From positions 310,001 through 374,000 of the forward strand of contig CAKUMB010000001.1 in assembly GCA_934667475.1 (NCBI GenBank): 64,000 nt of DNA. Direction: 5' to 3'. Every line of letters begins with the position of its first letter. The first letter of the stretch is position 1. The translations under genes and the position numbers were made by a program. The notes below the pieces were generated by a model. It had not been told where the DNA came from and made no database searches. It saw nothing but the letters and a program-made list of their open reading frames with translations. The DNA comes from an uncultured Muribaculaceae bacterium. GTDB lineage: Bacteria > Bacteroidota > Bacteroidia > Bacteroidales > Muribaculaceae. Positions 16,805 to 24,260 of the stretch are shown piece after piece.

Positions 16805-16862
16805 CCAATAAAAAGCAACAACTAACTTTTTTATCCACCAATCAACACACACACTAACCATT

Positions 16863-17360
16863 ATGTTTCAACAAATCATTACCCTCAAGTGCAGAGTGAA
16901 AAACACCATCGGCTGGATTAAGCGCAACCGCGCCCTGCTCATTCTGCTCGTAATCATCCTCATCATGCTGGTGCTGGCCGCCTGCAGCCACGGCGACACC
17001 ATGCTGGCCGCAACCATGGTGGCCGGAGTGGCCGGCGGCAAGCATGTGGTGGGCGGCCCGCTCACCACCGACCTCGCCTCCAAGGGCAGCCCCGACCTGC
17101 TGCTCAACGAAATCGACCGCCAGATAGTGAAAATCCGCCCCATGGCCACGCCCATCGACCAGCTTTCGCGCTGCGCCGGGGCCAAGCACTCGGGCAGCAT
17201 GGTGGTGGACTACTACAATGTCGACACCAAGCCCACCCGCACCCGCACCGCGGCGGCCTACACCGCTCCCACCACCCAGGCTGCCAGCGCAAGCACCAAG
17301 GTGGCAATATCGACTGACAACGACGAAATCTTCGATGCTTCCGACACTATTCTGGTGTAG
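16863..17360 (+). CDS. Capsid-like protein, N-terminal part, ends at in-frame TAG
   Basis: A 165-codon frame that continues in the same reading frame beyond its TAG at 17358-17360. Residues 1-22 are basic, 23-41 form a hydrophobic helix (ALLILLVIILIMLVLAAC) that could be a membrane anchor or even a lipoprotein signal, and residues 55-135 (GGKHVVGGPLTTDLAS, LLLNEIDRQIVKIRPMATP, GSMVVDYYNVDTKP) look like the N-arm and start of an HK97/SU10-type phage major capsid protein. The membrane helix is not expected in a capsid protein. With the next entry it would form one protein of about 470 residues. Confidence 0.6.
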   Translation: MFQQIITLKCRVKNTIGWIKRNRALLILLVIILIMLVLAACSHGDTMLAATMVAGVAGGKHVVGGPLTTDLASKGSPDLLLNEIDRQIVKIRPMATPIDQLSRCAGAKHSGSMVVDYYNVDTKPTRTRTAAAYTAPTTQAASASTKVAISTDNDEIFDASDTILV

Positions 17361-17363
17361 GGT

Positions 17364-18275
17364 GTGCACGGCTATGAGCCCGACGGCGTCACGCCCAGCG
17401 ACAAAGAGCTTATGCTGTATGTGGTGTCGCGCGACGAAACTGGCGGACTGGTGGTGCAGGCCGTGAATGGCAAAAACATCGACAAGGGTGTGAACTGCGT
17501 GCCCTCGATAGCCAAGGGGAGCACCCTGATTAGGATGGGGCGCGCGGCCAGCGAGCTCGATGTGATGTCGCCGCAGTTCGAGGCACTGCCCACCAAGGCG
17601 CAGAACTATTGCCAAATATTCAAAATGCAAATTGAACAGAGCACCCTCATGCGCATGGCCAACAAAGAGGTGCAGTGGAACATGAGCGACCAGGAGGAGG
17701 CCGCCATCTACGACATGCGACTGGGCATGGAAAAGAGCTTCCTTTTTGGCGTGAAGCGCTCGCTGTGGGACAATGTGCGCAAGCAGACGCTGCTGTTCAC
17801 GGGCGGCATCTGGTACCAGGCCGGCAAGACGTGGAACTACGATGACTCGTCGCTGACGCAAGACAGCATCATCGACATGATGCGCGAGGCTTTCACAGGC
17901 AACGCGGGCAGCAAGCGCAAAATCCTGATTGGCGGCTCGGGTCTCATTGGCCGGCTCAACAAGCTCGACTACAGCAAGGTGATAACCTCGCGCGACACCG
18001 TGAGCAAGTGGGGCATCGACTTCAATGAGCTGCGCTCGAAGTTTGGCACGCTTTATGTGATGCTGAGCGAGGTGTTCGACGAGTGCGGCATGGCCGACAA
18101 CGGCATAGTCATCGACCCCGAATATATGCAGAAGTACAGCCACGTGCCTTTCAGCACCGAGGCTCTCAACCTAAAGGCCAGCGGTGTGCGCAATGTCGAC
18201 GCCCTAGTGCTCACCGAGGCCAGTTGCCTGGTGCTGCGCTACCCTAAGGCCCACATGCGCATCATCATGCAGTAG
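17364..18275 (+). CDS. Capsid-like protein, C-terminal part downstream of in-frame TAG
   Basis: A 303-codon continuation of the preceding frame. Its first possible start is GTG at 17364, but the clean continuation (ASDTILV, stop, GVHGYEPDG) argues for one broken gene rather than a separate start. It contains no catalytic motif; the run of mixed helices and strands with SDQEEAAIYDMRLGMEKSFL, LLFTGGIWYQAGKTW and KILIGGSGLIGRLNKLDY fits an SU10/DUF5309-like capsid core. No stop or frameshift occurs in these 303 codons, so either the TAG is recent or the parts are still used. A terminator-like hairpin follows. Confidence 0.6.
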   Translation: MHGYEPDGVTPSDKELMLYVVSRDETGGLVVQAVNGKNIDKGVNCVPSIAKGSTLIRMGRAASELDVMSPQFEALPTKAQNYCQIFKMQIEQSTLMRMANKEVQWNMSDQEEAAIYDMRLGMEKSFLFGVKRSLWDNVRKQTLLFTGGIWYQAGKTWNYDDSSLTQDSIIDMMREAFTGNAGSKRKILIGGSGLIGRLNKLDYSKVITSRDTVSKWGIDFNELRSKFGTLYVMLSEVFDECGMADNGIVIDPEYMQKYSHVPFSTEALNLKASGVRNVDALVLTEASCLVLRYPKAHMRIIMQ

Positions 18276-18318
18276 CCGGTCACCAGCGGCAGTCTAATCC
18301 CGTAACCGAAAAAACTAA

Positions 18319-18361
18319 GCCAGCTTCAAAGCCCTCTCATCAATCGGGCTTTGAGGCTGGC
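18319..18361. terminator. Bidirectional terminator between convergent genes
   Basis: A 16-bp inverted repeat with one mismatch (GCCAGCTTCAAAGCCC / GGGCTTTGAGGCTGGC) lies between the capsid-like gene and the convergent minus-strand gene. It is followed by CTCTTTCTT on the plus strand and TTAGTTTTTT on the minus strand. Confidence 0.85.
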
Positions 18362-18388
18362 CTCTTTCTTGTCAGACAGGTGTGCGCG

Positions 18389-19465
18389 TCACTCCATGTT
18401 CTGCTCAATCCACTGTTCGGGTTGCGGGTTGAAGCGTATTTTGCCGGGATCAATGGCCAGGCGATAGATTTCGCCGCGCTTGCCGGCTATCGCATACGGG
18501 TTTTCGCCATTGGCTTCGGGCCACTTCACCGTGCGCGCCACAATGCGGTTGATTTTGCTCAGTGCCTGGTTGCGCAGTTCGGTGCTGCACATATATTGCT
18601 CCACCTTTCGCATGGCTTCGGCCCGCGGGCAGTCTTTCAGACAACTGTAGATGGCGGCCAGCTCTCTGGAGTGGTCCACAAGGTCTTTGAGTCGCACGCC
18701 CTCGGGGTGGCGCATGAAAAACATATACAGCATTTTCTGTATGCACGACATTTTCAGCTCCACCTCATCGTAGTCGGGCAGAATTATCTTGAAGTCGTTG
18801 TTCACCACAATGGGGCTTTCCATCGTGGGAGAGATTACTATTTTTCCTATAAGGGCTTTGCGAAGCTTTTCGGTGGGGTCGCTGTGGGTGCGCAAAATGT
18901 ATTCGGTAATCAGGCTGCGCAGCTGGTCTTCGAGCTTTTCATACTCCTCATCGATTTCATGCTCTTGAGCCATCTCTTGGTAGTCGCCATGTGGCGGCGC
19001 GGCGCAAAAGCTGAATCCCTTCTTCGAGCGGATTGGCGCATGGCTGTAGTCATAGTCGTCTATAAAAACAGCAAGCCTTCGTCGTAAATCGCTGTAGTCG
19101 ACGATGTCATCGCATTGGTCCAGCCTGTCCACATACACCTCTTTGTCGCCGACCTGGGTGTCGAAAATGTCGGTGGATTGGGTCAGCAATTCTTCCGACA
19201 AACAATCAACCGCCGTCCCCATGGAGCCATGCAAGTGTCGCACGCGTATGCTCAGTTTGGCGTCGTGCCCTATGTTCACAACGTTGAAGCGCTTCGTCTC
19301 AACGCTTATGTCATAGTCTCTGGGCCGCTTGTCGACCACAATCTGTGGCTTGGCCTGCCCTAGCAGGGAGTCGCTGTGCAGGTGGCTGCGCAGCTCGTTG
19401 GCTATTCGCTCGCTGCTTACGCGTATGGTCACCGTTGGGTTTAGTGATTCGTTTGTCGTTGTCAT
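18389..19465 (-). CDS. Hypothetical protein with C-terminal winged-helix-like region, paired with VWA gene
   Basis: A cytoplasmic protein of 358 residues. The first 160 residues have no recognised fold. After an acidic helix (EHEIDEEYEKLEDQLRSLI) the segment VELKMSCIQKMLYMFFMRHP, EGVRLKDLVDHSRELAAIY and SKINRIVARTV resembles a module common in Bacteroidota proteins that looks like a winged helix-turn-helix. It may therefore regulate transcription or bind a partner, but no target is visible. It lies 45 bases downstream of the VWA gene on the same strand and shares its promoter. Both are divergent from the hexosaminidase gene and close to the tubulin/Hsp70 cluster. Confidence 0.65.
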   Translation of the reverse strand: MTTTNESLNPTVTIRVSSERIANELRSHLHSDSLLGQAKPQIVVDKRPRDYDISVETKRFNVVNIGHDAKLSIRVRHLHGSMGTAVDCLSEELLTQSTDIFDTQVGDKEVYVDRLDQCDDIVDYSDLRRRLAVFIDDYDYSHAPIRSKKGFSFCAAPPHGDYQEMAQEHEIDEEYEKLEDQLRSLITEYILRTHSDPTEKLRKALIGKIVISPTMESPIVVNNDFKIILPDYDEVELKMSCIQKMLYMFFMRHPEGVRLKDLVDHSRELAAIYSCLKDCPRAEAMRKVEQYMCSTELRNQALSKINRIVARTVKWPEANGENPYAIAGKRGEIYRLAIDPGKIRFNPQPEQWIEQNME

Positions 19466-19510
19466 AAAAGAAGCTGTAGTGTTATGCTTTGTTTGTGTTA
19501 TATGCGGTTT

Positions 19511-20230
19511 TCAGCGCTTAAAGAATCGTTTGTTGCGTGAGCGCTTCTGCATTATCCTTTCTTCGTCGCTCATCGACTCGTCGAGCATGAAAGCAACCTG
19601 GTCGTTGGTCCAATCTTTGCTGCAATAGCATAAGCGAACGGCCATGTCTTTTACACCCGATTCCGACTTTTCGAATTCAATCGCGTTGTCGATCGAGAGG
19701 CCGTAGGCCACGCTTTCCACATCGTGGTCGGCGCCCATGTAGGCAAACATCCATCCCTCATTTTTATACGCCTCGACAAGGGCTTTTATTGCCTTGCGTG
19801 AGAATTCTTTCGACGCATTCTCATATCCGTCGGTGATGATGGTCACCTGCACCAAGGCGTTTTTGTTGTCGCCCACTATTTCGTGAAGTCGTGTGATGCT
19901 GTTGCCCATGGCGTCGTAGAGTGGCGTCATGCAGCATGGACGGTAGTCCTTCATCGCCAGTGGCTTGGCCTCTTCTACTGGTGTGTTGTCGTAAATCGTC
20001 TGCAGTGAGCACCCGCAGAATGCCACAAGCGTCACCATCGATTTCTCGTTGGCCTTGTGGGTCTGCTGGCGTGCGCGAATGCTGCCAATGGTTTCATTCA
20101 CTGCATCCACGGCATATTTGCGAATGCTGCCCATCGACCCGCTGCGGTCAAGAATGATGAGGTTGTAGTTGGTGATCACTTTTTCCTCTGCGGCTTTGCT
20201 GCCTGCTGCTGTGTTGTTGTTCTCGTTCAT
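19511..20230 (-). CDS. VWA-domain protein (TerY-like)
   Basis: A cytoplasmic von Willebrand A domain protein of 239 residues without signal peptide. The MIDAS metal site is complete: LIILDRSGSM (DxSxS, residues 24-33), the middle Thr in PCCMTPLYDAMG, and IITDGYENAS (Asp). VWA proteins of this kind act as metal-dependent adaptors in multi-protein complexes, for example TerY in tellurium/stress systems. It forms a two-gene unit with the winged-helix-like protein. The lipoprotein at 22296 in the neighbouring cluster is a second VWA-like protein, which hints that the loci work together. Confidence 0.88.
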   Translation of the reverse strand: MNENNNTAAGSKAAEEKVITNYNLIILDRSGSMGSIRKYAVDAVNETIGSIRARQQTHKANEKSMVTLVAFCGCSLQTIYDNTPVEEAKPLAMKDYRPCCMTPLYDAMGNSITRLHEIVGDNKNALVQVTIITDGYENASKEFSRKAIKALVEAYKNEGWMFAYMGADHDVESVAYGLSIDNAIEFEKSESGVKDMAVRLCYCSKDWTNDQVAFMLDESMSDEERIMQKRSRNKRFFKR

Positions 20231-20301
20231 TTCAGTCGTGTTTTAATTAGAGTTAAAGTTAACTAAGACTGGTCGTCAATAGTTTTGTGAAGTTCACGTT
20301 G

Positions 20302-20309
20302 CAAAGTTA
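20302..20309 (-). promoter_or_regulatory. -7 box of the VWA/winged-helix gene pair
   Basis: TAACTTTG on the minus strand lies 71 bases upstream of ATG 20230. No -33 match at the right spacing. Confidence 0.5.
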
Positions 20310-20437
20310 CGCTGCCCATCACCTGGCGTGCATTTTTTGCAACCTTGCAAAGGCCTGTGTTTTGGTTTCTGTGCAAATAACGTGCCAGAATGGCATGATG
20401 TTGTATGAGACTATGATAAAATGTGAAAAATATGTGC

Positions 20438-20445
20438 TAACTTTG
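20438..20445 (+). promoter_or_regulatory. -7 box of the hexosaminidase gene
   Basis: TAACTTTG on the plus strand lies 38 bases before ATG 20484. The interval 20231-20483 is the divergent promoter region of this gene and the VWA gene; nothing else is seen in it. Confidence 0.5.
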
Positions 20446-20483
20446 CTATATTCATTAATAAAAACTAATATGCATATTAACTA

Positions 20484-22136
20484 ATGAATAAGTTTCTGCG
20501 CTTAACTGCTGTTGCGGTGATGGCCGCCATGGGCATGTGTGCAGCCATGGCCACCGACTACTACGCCCGCCGAATCACCGAAATCATTCCGCAGCCCGTG
20601 GCCTGCGACATCGACACCGCCGCACCGCCATTCGAGCTGTCGCGCTCCACCTTGGTCTACTGTGCCGGCCGTGGGGCTGAGACCAGTGCCCGCTATTTGG
20701 CCGACTACACGTCGCGCTATTTGGGTCTGCCCATAGGCATTGTGCAAAAATCGCCGATGAAACCGTGCATTTCGCTCATCAACCGCAATAATCACGGCAC
20801 CCCTGGCGGCTATTCGCTCACCATCGACCCCGACATGGGCGTGGTGGTTGACGGCAACGACGAGCAAGGCGTGTTCTATGGTGTGCAGACGCTGATTCAG
20901 CTGCTGCCGACGCGTGCTGGGGTGGTGCCTGCACTGCCGGCGGCGCGCATATCCGACTATCCTCGCTTTGCCTACCGGGGAATGCACCTCGATGTGGTGC
21001 GCCACTTCTTTCCCGTGGAGTTTGTGAAGCGCTACATTGACTGGCTTGCACTGCACAAGATGAACTACTTCCACTGGCACCTCACCGACGACCAGGGCTG
21101 GCGCATCGAGCTTAAGAGCCACCCCGAACTCACCGCCAGCGCTTCGCAGCGCGCGGGCGAAATCGAGGGCGTGTTTCCCGGCCGCTACAGGCCGCTGCCC
21201 TATGGCGGATACTACACCCAGCAGCAAATAAAGGAGGTGGTCGACTATGCGGCCAGCCGCTATGTGACCGTGGTGCCCGAAATCGACGTGCCCGGCCACT
21301 GCATGGCTGTGCTTGCCGCGCATCCCGAGTTCAGCACCACTCCGCAACTTCCAAAGGCCACAGCGCAAACGTGGGGGATCTACAACCGCCAGAACAATGT
21401 GCTTGCGCCCACTCCCGAAGTATTTAAGTTCCTCTCCGATGTGTTCAACGAGGTGTGCAGCCTGTTTCCCGGCCAATACATACACGCTGGTGGCGACGAG
21501 TGCGCTCCGCGGTGGTGGAAGGAGAGCGAACTCACGCAGCAGTTTATAAAAGACCACGGATTAATCGACGAAAACGGCCTTCAGCGCTATTTCATGGACT
21601 ACGTGAAGCGCATAGTCAACTCACACGGCAAGACCATGATAGGGTGGAACGGAGGCATTGAGCAGTGCGACAGTGCCGGAGCGGTGGTGATGAACTGGCA
21701 TCACCGCTCGGGTGTGAGCGCTAAAAAGCTCACACCCGGCCACCGCACCATCGTGGCCCCCGGCCGCTGGTTTTACTTCGATTACATCGAAGATTCCACG
21801 CAGCAAATGGTGATGTCGGGCCGCCAGCAACTGCTCACGGTGAAAATGGTGTATGACTTCAACATAGTGCCCGACTCGGCCACGGCCAGCCAGGCCCAGC
21901 TCATAATTGGCGCCGAGGGCTGCATGTGGACCGAGTATGCCCCGGCACCGTGGAAGGTGGAGACGCTGGTGTTTCCCCGCCTGGCCGCACTGTGCGAGAA
22001 TGTGTGGAGCCAGCGCCGCGACTGGGACGACTTCAAGCGCCGCCTGGTGCGTCAGAGCGAGCGCTACGACCTGTGGGGCATACGCTACAATCCGGCCGTG
22101 TTTCATGCCGAGCCAGCCGACCCGCGCTATCGCTGA
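20484..22136 (+). CDS. Beta-N-acetylhexosaminidase, GH20
   Basis: A glycosidase that releases terminal GlcNAc or GalNAc from glycans, 550 residues. A signal peptide (MNKFLRLTAVAVMAAMGMC) targets it to the envelope. An N-terminal GH20b domain (about 30-150) is followed by the TIM barrel, opening YRGMHLDVVRHFFP and containing HWHLTDDQGWRIE, VVPEIDVPGH and HAGGDECAPRWW, where the adjacent Asp-Glu (about residues 337-338) are the catalytic pair of substrate-assisted hydrolysis. GWNGG and the late EGCMWTEYAP are also typical. It would help harvest host mucin or peptidoglycan-derived glycans. It has its own promoter and is not obviously part of the downstream cluster. Confidence 0.97.
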   Translation: MNKFLRLTAVAVMAAMGMCAAMATDYYARRITEIIPQPVACDIDTAAPPFELSRSTLVYCAGRGAETSARYLADYTSRYLGLPIGIVQKSPMKPCISLINRNNHGTPGGYSLTIDPDMGVVVDGNDEQGVFYGVQTLIQLLPTRAGVVPALPAARISDYPRFAYRGMHLDVVRHFFPVEFVKRYIDWLALHKMNYFHWHLTDDQGWRIELKSHPELTASASQRAGEIEGVFPGRYRPLPYGGYYTQQQIKEVVDYAASRYVTVVPEIDVPGHCMAVLAAHPEFSTTPQLPKATAQTWGIYNRQNNVLAPTPEVFKFLSDVFNEVCSLFPGQYIHAGGDECAPRWWKESELTQQFIKDHGLIDENGLQRYFMDYVKRIVNSHGKTMIGWNGGIEQCDSAGAVVMNWHHRSGVSAKKLTPGHRTIVAPGRWFYFDYIEDSTQQMVMSGRQQLLTVKMVYDFNIVPDSATASQAQLIIGAEGCMWTEYAPAPWKVETLVFPRLAALCENVWSQRRDWDDFKRRLVRQSERYDLWGIRYNPAVFHAEPADPRYR

Positions 22137-22247
22137 GAGGCACGGGTGCAACTGTTTTGTGCCGGTGCAGCGTCGAATAATTAAGTGTCTGGTGGTCGCG
22201 TTTGCTTTTTTTAACGCCAAATCAAATCCCGCACCGCACTTTATCGA

Positions 22248-22255
22248 TAAATTTG
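22248..22255 (+). promoter_or_regulatory. -7 box of the tubulin/Hsp70 gene cluster
   Basis: TAAATTTG lies 41 bases before the chosen ATG 22296 and is the only good promoter match before the seven-gene run ending at 31249. The -33 position has no TTTG, so activation by another factor is possible. Confidence 0.55.
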
Positions 22256-22295
22256 CTATTTAATATATAGTATGCAACACAATTCGGCAATCAAG

Positions 22296-23759
22296 ATGAA
22301 ATCAACATTGCGACTTTTGACTATTGCGGCCGTGGCTCTGATGGCTCTGCTGGGCGCCACTGCGTGCGGCGGACGCGGCGGCGCACTCGACAAGGCCATC
22401 CGTTCGGCCATGATTAGCGGCGACACCACCCGCAAGGCCTACGATGGCATTTGCCAGCTGATAAAGGACAACCCCGACAAGTATGCCGCCTATCTCACCG
22501 ACGGTGGGCAAATCAACGTTGAAGAGCTGGCCAAGAAAGTGACTGAGGTGGGCCACAGCCTGCGTCCGCCTGTCGACTGGGACATAACCCGCTATGGCGC
22601 AGCCAGCCTCACACTCACGGTGTATTTCGAGCGCAGCGGCTCAATGGTGCCCTACGATAGCCGCTCGGGAGGCGGCCAGCTGAAGGCGGCCGTCAACGAC
22701 CTGATTAACGCCTTCCCGTCGCACTCGGCTGTGAAAATCAACATAGTGAACGATAACATATATCCCTACAGCGGCACCGTCGATTCGTTTCTGCAAGACC
22801 GCGACATCTATGCCAGCACCGCCGGCACGGGCGATGCCAGCCACACCGACTTCAAGCTGATTTTCGACAAAATCATCAGTGCCCAGCCGGCCAACAATGT
22901 GAGCATCCTGGTGACCGACATGATTTATTCGCCTGCCGACACCCACGATGTGAGCGTGGAGAAAATATTTCACGAGGAAAATGGCGTGGCCGCATCTATA
23001 TTCCGCAACCACAATGGCAAGTCGGTGATAGTGAGCCAGCTGATGGGTGACTACGACGGCAAGTATTACCCTTACAACGGCCAGCCGTTTGACTACCACG
23101 GCAAGCGTCCCTTCTACCTTATTGTGATAGCCGACGCCAAGACCATCGACCAGATGGCTGCCGACCCGGCGTATGCTGCCGTGGTGCATCCTGCCGCTGC
23201 TGTCAACACCTATCGCTTCAACCAAGGCGAGGCCCAGGTGGCCTTCAAGGTGATACCCGACTGGAAGGACAATGCCGGCCGCTTCCGCGTGTCGCACGAC
23301 GATCCGCACTTGCTCACCGGCTGCACCCCTGACCGCACCACGGGCAAGCTGCGCTTCAGCCTGGCCGCCAACCTTGGTGCGCTGCAAAAGGATGCTGCGT
23401 TTTTTGCCAACGGGTCGCACTTCGCAGTGCGCTCGCTCAATGGCTTCGACGTTGCAGTCAGGCCCATCGGACAGTCCGACCTCAGTGCCAACAACAAAGC
23501 CTACCTCGACGGCATGACACACATAATCACCCTCACGGGAAAGATGACCTCGCCGCAAGACGATGTGACTATTTCCATCGACAACGACTTTCCGCAGTGG
23601 ATAACGGCCTCTACGGCCACCGACGACACCAATCCCTCGGCGTCTGGCTTCGCCACCACCACGTTTGGCCTCGACAGCTTTATGCGCGGTATCTACAGCG
23701 CGTTTGCTGGTGGCAACACCCGCTACTACACCAAAATTGAACTGAAACTGAAAAATTAA
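22296..23759 (+). CDS. VWA-like envelope lipoprotein, first gene of tubulin/Hsp70 cluster
   Basis: The protein is 487 residues from ATG 22296 (an in-frame ATG at 22272 adds eight residues before the signal peptide). MKSTLRLLTIAAVALMALLG followed by ATAC is a lipoprotein signal with Cys at residue 24. A Rossmann-like region follows: VYFERSGSMVPY (about 110-121) resembles a VWA MIDAS loop but with Glu in place of the usual first Asp, and SILVTDMIYS supplies the later Asp. The C-terminal third (from about 330) is beta-rich. It probably sits on the periplasmic face of a membrane as a metal-dependent adaptor. The next gene begins 12 bases later. Confidence 0.78.
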   Translation: MKSTLRLLTIAAVALMALLGATACGGRGGALDKAIRSAMISGDTTRKAYDGICQLIKDNPDKYAAYLTDGGQINVEELAKKVTEVGHSLRPPVDWDITRYGAASLTLTVYFERSGSMVPYDSRSGGGQLKAAVNDLINAFPSHSAVKINIVNDNIYPYSGTVDSFLQDRDIYASTAGTGDASHTDFKLIFDKIISAQPANNVSILVTDMIYSPADTHDVSVEKIFHEENGVAASIFRNHNGKSVIVSQLMGDYDGKYYPYNGQPFDYHGKRPFYLIVIADAKTIDQMAADPAYAAVVHPAAAVNTYRFNQGEAQVAFKVIPDWKDNAGRFRVSHDDPHLLTGCTPDRTTGKLRFSLAANLGALQKDAAFFANGSHFAVRSLNGFDVAVRPIGQSDLSANNKAYLDGMTHIITLTGKMTSPQDDVTISIDNDFPQWITASTATDDTNPSASGFATTTFGLDSFMRGIYSAFAGGNTRYYTKIELKLKN

Positions 23760-23771
23760 CATCAAACGAAT

Positions 23772-24221
23772 ATGCAAAAAGACACAATCTATCTCACAGC
23801 CGGCATTGTGGTCACAGTGCTGTTCTGGCTGCTGCGCGTGCAGCTGATTGAACTGGTGTACACTGCCCCTGGCTATAGCGACAACATGTATAACCTGGGC
23901 ATCTACGACACCGTGGCCATGGTAATCACCGCCGTGGCGTGGGTGGGCGCAGGCATTTACTATTATGTGATTAATTCAGTCCGCTTTGACCGCTGGTGGC
24001 ATTGGCTGGCTGTGCTGGCCGTGGTGGCCGTGCTCACTCCAGTGGTGTGCTACAGTGTCAACACCAGCGTGTTCAGCGACAACGGCGGCATCAGCTATCC
24101 CGCCGAGACGGCCGCGTTCCAAACGGCCACGGTGCTCTACTCGGTGCTGATGTTTGTGGTGGCGTCATTCTCCATTCGCTGGTGGAGCAGCAACTGCCGC
24201 CACACCCCAATACCGCAATAA
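23772..24221 (+). CDS. Four-helix membrane protein of the tubulin/Hsp70 cluster
   Basis: A 149-residue inner-membrane protein with four predicted transmembrane helices (about residues 7-27, 46-67, 77-95 and 115-136). The loop between helices 1 and 2 contains YTAPGYSDNMYNLGIYD, and the C-terminus is short and polar. No family is recognised. Its place between a lipoprotein and a tubulin-like gene, with gaps of 12 and 39 bases, makes it a candidate membrane anchor or channel for the complex. Confidence 0.75.
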   Translation: MQKDTIYLTAGIVVTVLFWLLRVQLIELVYTAPGYSDNMYNLGIYDTVAMVITAVAWVGAGIYYYVINSVRFDRWWHWLAVLAVVAVLTPVVCYSVNTSVFSDNGGISYPAETAAFQTATVLYSVLMFVVASFSIRWWSSNCRHTPIPQ

Positions 24222-24260
24222 CCCCGTTAATAAGAAAATCCTCACAATAGAGAGAAAGCA

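Noticed and set aside
17358..17360. Stop-codon reassignment (TAG to Gln) as in some gut phages
   Set aside because: TAG terminates the gene directly upstream (16804), this gene's own end (18275) and the window's other genes normally; a single codon does not support recoding.
22296..23759. Calling the lipoprotein a TerY-type VWA protein
   Set aside because: It is exported and has Glu instead of Asp in the first MIDAS position, so only a VWA-like label is justified.
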